From positions 1 through 64,000 of the forward strand of contig NZ_AUAX01000022.1 in assembly GCF_000428945.1 (NCBI RefSeq): 64,000 bases of DNA, written 5' to 3'. Source of the DNA: Hamadaea tsunoensis DSM 44101 (GTDB lineage: Bacteria; Actinomycetota; Actinomycetes; Mycobacteriales; Micromonosporaceae). Positions within the stretch are counted from its first letter, which is position 1. Each line of letters starts with the position of its first letter. Below, one piece after another: positions 62,688-64,000 of this stretch. Made by a program: the position numbers and the translations under genes. The notes under the pieces are model-generated. The model saw only the letters and a list, made by a program, of their open reading frames with translations, did not search any database and was not told the DNA's origin.

Positions 62688-62762
62688 GATCCCGTTTGGA
62701 TCAGGGATCGCCACGTGATCTTGGGTCAAGATTCGGGTGATTTCCCTGATCCAAACGGGATC
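62688..62762. repeat. 75-bp dispersed palindrome, copy D
   Basis: Starts GATCCCGTTTGGATCAGGGA and ends TCCCTGATCCAAACGGGATC. The inner left arm has a variant form (CACGTGATCTTGGGTCAA) shared with copy E. It lies between the convergent permease and DUF6295-like genes, 38 nt after the permease stop. A short GC hairpin (about 62650-62680) lies before it. Confidence 0.87.
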
Positions 62763-62779
62763 AAGAGCAGGCGGGGCGG

Positions 62780-63046
62780 TCAGCGGGTGAGCTCGGCGGG
62801 AACCGCGTCCAGCGCCTCCTGGATGGCGGCGACCAGGCGGCGGGCCGACTCCGCGGTCAGCTCCAGCGCGATCCGGGCGGCCGGGCCCTTCGCCGGGTCG
62901 GTGAAGTCGATGTTGAGCGTGTGGTCCGCCATCGCGTGGACCGGGTGGTCGAAATAGACGGTCGCGTCGGTCACGCGCAGCCAGCTGCCGCCCGGTCCCT
63001 TGCCGGAGCCGTCGACGCACAGGCACACGGTCTCGTAGGTGCACAT
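62780..63046 (-). CDS. Small conserved protein, DUF6295-like
   Basis: The 88-residue protein opens MCTYETVCLCVDGSGKGPGG and has VTDATVYFDHPVHAMADHTL, NIDFTDPAKGPAARIALEL, features of a small family I know as DUF6295. No catalytic function is known. The start lies 3 bp from the stop of the hydrolase gene, so it is cotranscribed with it. Confidence 0.85.
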   Translation of the reverse strand: MCTYETVCLCVDGSGKGPGGSWLRVTDATVYFDHPVHAMADHTLNIDFTDPAKGPAARIALELTAESARRLVAAIQEALDAVPAELTR

Positions 63047-63049
63047 CGC

Positions 63050-63790
63050 TCAGCCCGCCAGGTGCTTGCCGTAGAAGGCCGCGATCCGCTCCCAGCCGTC
63101 GTTCGCCGCGGCCACCCGGTACGCGGGCCGGTCGACCGCGAAGAACGCGTGCCCGGCCTCGTCGTAGGTGTGCTCCTCGAAGTCCTTGCCGTGGGCGGCC
63201 AGGATGTCGCGCAGCTCGGCCACCTGCTCCGGGCCGGGGTACTTGTCGTCCGCCCCGAACAGGCCGAGCAGCGGCGTACGCAGATTCGGCAGCTCCTCGA
63301 CCAGATTGCGGCGCATCGGCATGCCCTCGGGCGGCGTACCGGTGACGAAGGCGCCGTAGCAGTCGACGGCCGCGTCGAGGTCGAGACGGCAGGCCGCGAG
63401 CACGGACTGCCGGCCGCCGGAGCAGTAGCCGATCACGCCGACCCGGCCGTTGGCGGTGTCCAACCCCCGCAGGTACGCGGCCGCGCCCGCCACGTCGCCG
63501 ACGAGCCGGTCGTCGGGGACGCCGCCCTGGGCCCGGGCCGTGGCCGCGGCGTCGTCGGGGGCGGCGCCGGGCGCTTCACGCCAGTAGAGGTTGGGGCAGA
63601 TCGCGTCGTAGCCGAGTTCGGCGAACCGGCGGACGATCTCCTTGGTGGCGCGGTCGTAGCCGGGCATGTGGTGGATGACGACCACCCCGCCCCGCCGATC
63701 GGTCTCCGCGGGCCGGGCCAGGTAGGCCTCGATCTCGTCGCCGCCGTCCCCAGTGATCTTGATCGTGCTGGTGGTCATCGAGTCGCTCAT
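63050..63790 (-). CDS. Dienelactone hydrolase family protein
   Basis: The 246-residue alpha/beta hydrolase has nucleophile Cys in VIGYCSGG, acid in FGADDKYP and His in DEAGHAF, i.e. the Cys-Asp-His triad of dienelactone hydrolases. It is cytosolic, without a signal. The start ATG 63790 lies in a CATCACGTGATG palindrome; GTG 63793 or ATG 63778 are also possible. The DUF6295-like gene follows at once. No aromatic catabolic genes adjoin, so the natural substrate is open. Confidence 0.9.
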   Translation of the reverse strand: MSDSMTTSTIKITGDGGDEIEAYLARPAETDRRGGVVVIHHMPGYDRATKEIVRRFAELGYDAICPNLYWREAPGAAPDDAAATARAQGGVPDDRLVGDVAGAAAYLRGLDTANGRVGVIGYCSGGRQSVLAACRLDLDAAVDCYGAFVTGTPPEGMPMRRNLVEELPNLRTPLLGLFGADDKYPGPEQVAELRDILAAHGKDFEEHTYDEAGHAFFAVDRPAYRVAAANDGWERIAAFYGKHLAG

Positions 63791-63844
63791 CACGTGATGA
63801 AATCACGCCTGCCTGAGCCGCGAGACAGGACCCGTCGCCCCCTT

Positions 63845-63974
63845 GATCCCGCTTGGATCAGGGATCCCCACGTAATCTTGGGTCAAGATTCGGGTGATTT
63901 CCCTGATCCAAACGGGATCAAGGCCAAACGGGATCAAGGCCAAACGGGATCAAGCGCCAAACGGGATCAAGCGG
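63845..63974. repeat. 75-bp dispersed palindrome copy E plus tandem arm expansion
   Basis: The palindrome occupies 63845-63919. Its 3' arm end is then repeated: units CCAAACGGGATCAAGG at 63908-63923 and 63924-63939, then 17-bp variants at 63940 and 63957 (CCAAACGGGATCAAGCG). Four units in all. The region lies between the hydrolase start and the 3' end of an incoming minus-strand frame. Confidence 0.88.
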
Positions 63975-64000
63975 TCAGGGGAGGAAGTAGTTCGGGTTGG
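63975..64000 (-). CDS. Possible C-terminal end of a gene continuing beyond the window
   Basis: On the minus strand the frame ends NPNYFLP followed by TGA at 63975-63977. Only eight codons are visible. Its position immediately beside copy E fits the rule that these palindromes follow stop codons. Identity cannot be judged. Confidence 0.3.

Noticed and set aside
63908-63974. CRISPR array
   Set aside because: Repeat units of 16-17 bp are directly adjacent without spacers; no CRISPR array or cas gene was seen anywhere in the window.

Overview
The window is high-GC DNA with the codon use, frequent GTG starts, ATGA/GTGA stop-start overlaps and gene families of a filamentous actinomycete. The dense use of GTACGC-type codons and the gene content fit Micromonosporaceae (Actinoplanes-like) best; this placement is an inference, since there is no rRNA here.

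Layout. (1) 1-6.5 kb is accessory DNA. It holds a cut-off gene divergent from a KorSA-type GntR repressor, a PP2C-like protein and a Pif-like Nudix protein (the regulatory/immunity block of actinomycete integrative conjugative elements), a MazEF toxin-antitoxin pair, the 3' half of a tRNA-Tyr that looks like an attachment-site scar, a lower-GC orphan membrane gene, a frameshifted pseudogene and small orphan genes. (2) 6.8-14.6 kb: CDF metal exporter, an AfsR/SARP-type regulator, and a DrrAB-like ABC exporter divergent from a NarL-type two-component system. (3) 14.6-16.8 kb: an orphan sugar-binding lipoprotein and a short ornithine-cyclodeaminase-like protein. (4) 16.9-24.5 kb: a tightly coupled six-gene operon (GT2-flippase fusion, GT4, class III aminotransferase, sugar epimerase, UbiA-type polyprenyl-phosphate phosphoribosyltransferase, membrane EEP phosphatase), probably an uncharacterised polyprenyl-linked amino-sugar envelope pathway. 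(5) 24.6-34 kb: prolyl oligopeptidase and the glgC / glgM-glgE-glgB alpha-glucan (maltose-1-phosphate) pathway. (6) 34-40 kb: MFS transporter, nitroreductase with divergent LysR regulator, secreted hydrolase and small lipoprotein. (7) 39.8-46 kb: LacI regulator, sugar ABC importer without its ATPase, and a secreted sialidase, which together suggest sialoglycan scavenging. (8) 46-49.3 kb: secreted S15 peptidase and GH16 glucanase. (9) 49.3-56.4 kb: a stressosome module (RsbR, RsbS, RsbT, ATPase-SpoIIE fusion, hybrid kinase, response-regulator phosphatase, RsbW-like kinase) with two sites resembling sigma-B promoters. (10) 56.5-62.6 kb: an OmpR-type two-component system divergent from a MacB-like exporter, separated by an inverted-repeat element. 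(11) 62.7-64 kb: a small DUF6295-like protein and a dienelactone hydrolase.

The most striking unexplained structure is a family of five 75-bp palindromes (24471, 36125, 46009, 62688, 63845). All have identical length and sit just after stop codons, mostly between convergent genes; the last copy is followed by a tandem expansion of one arm. They look like a dispersed REP-type element serving as bidirectional terminators. Three other large inverted repeats (2995, 26569 and 58471) are different families.
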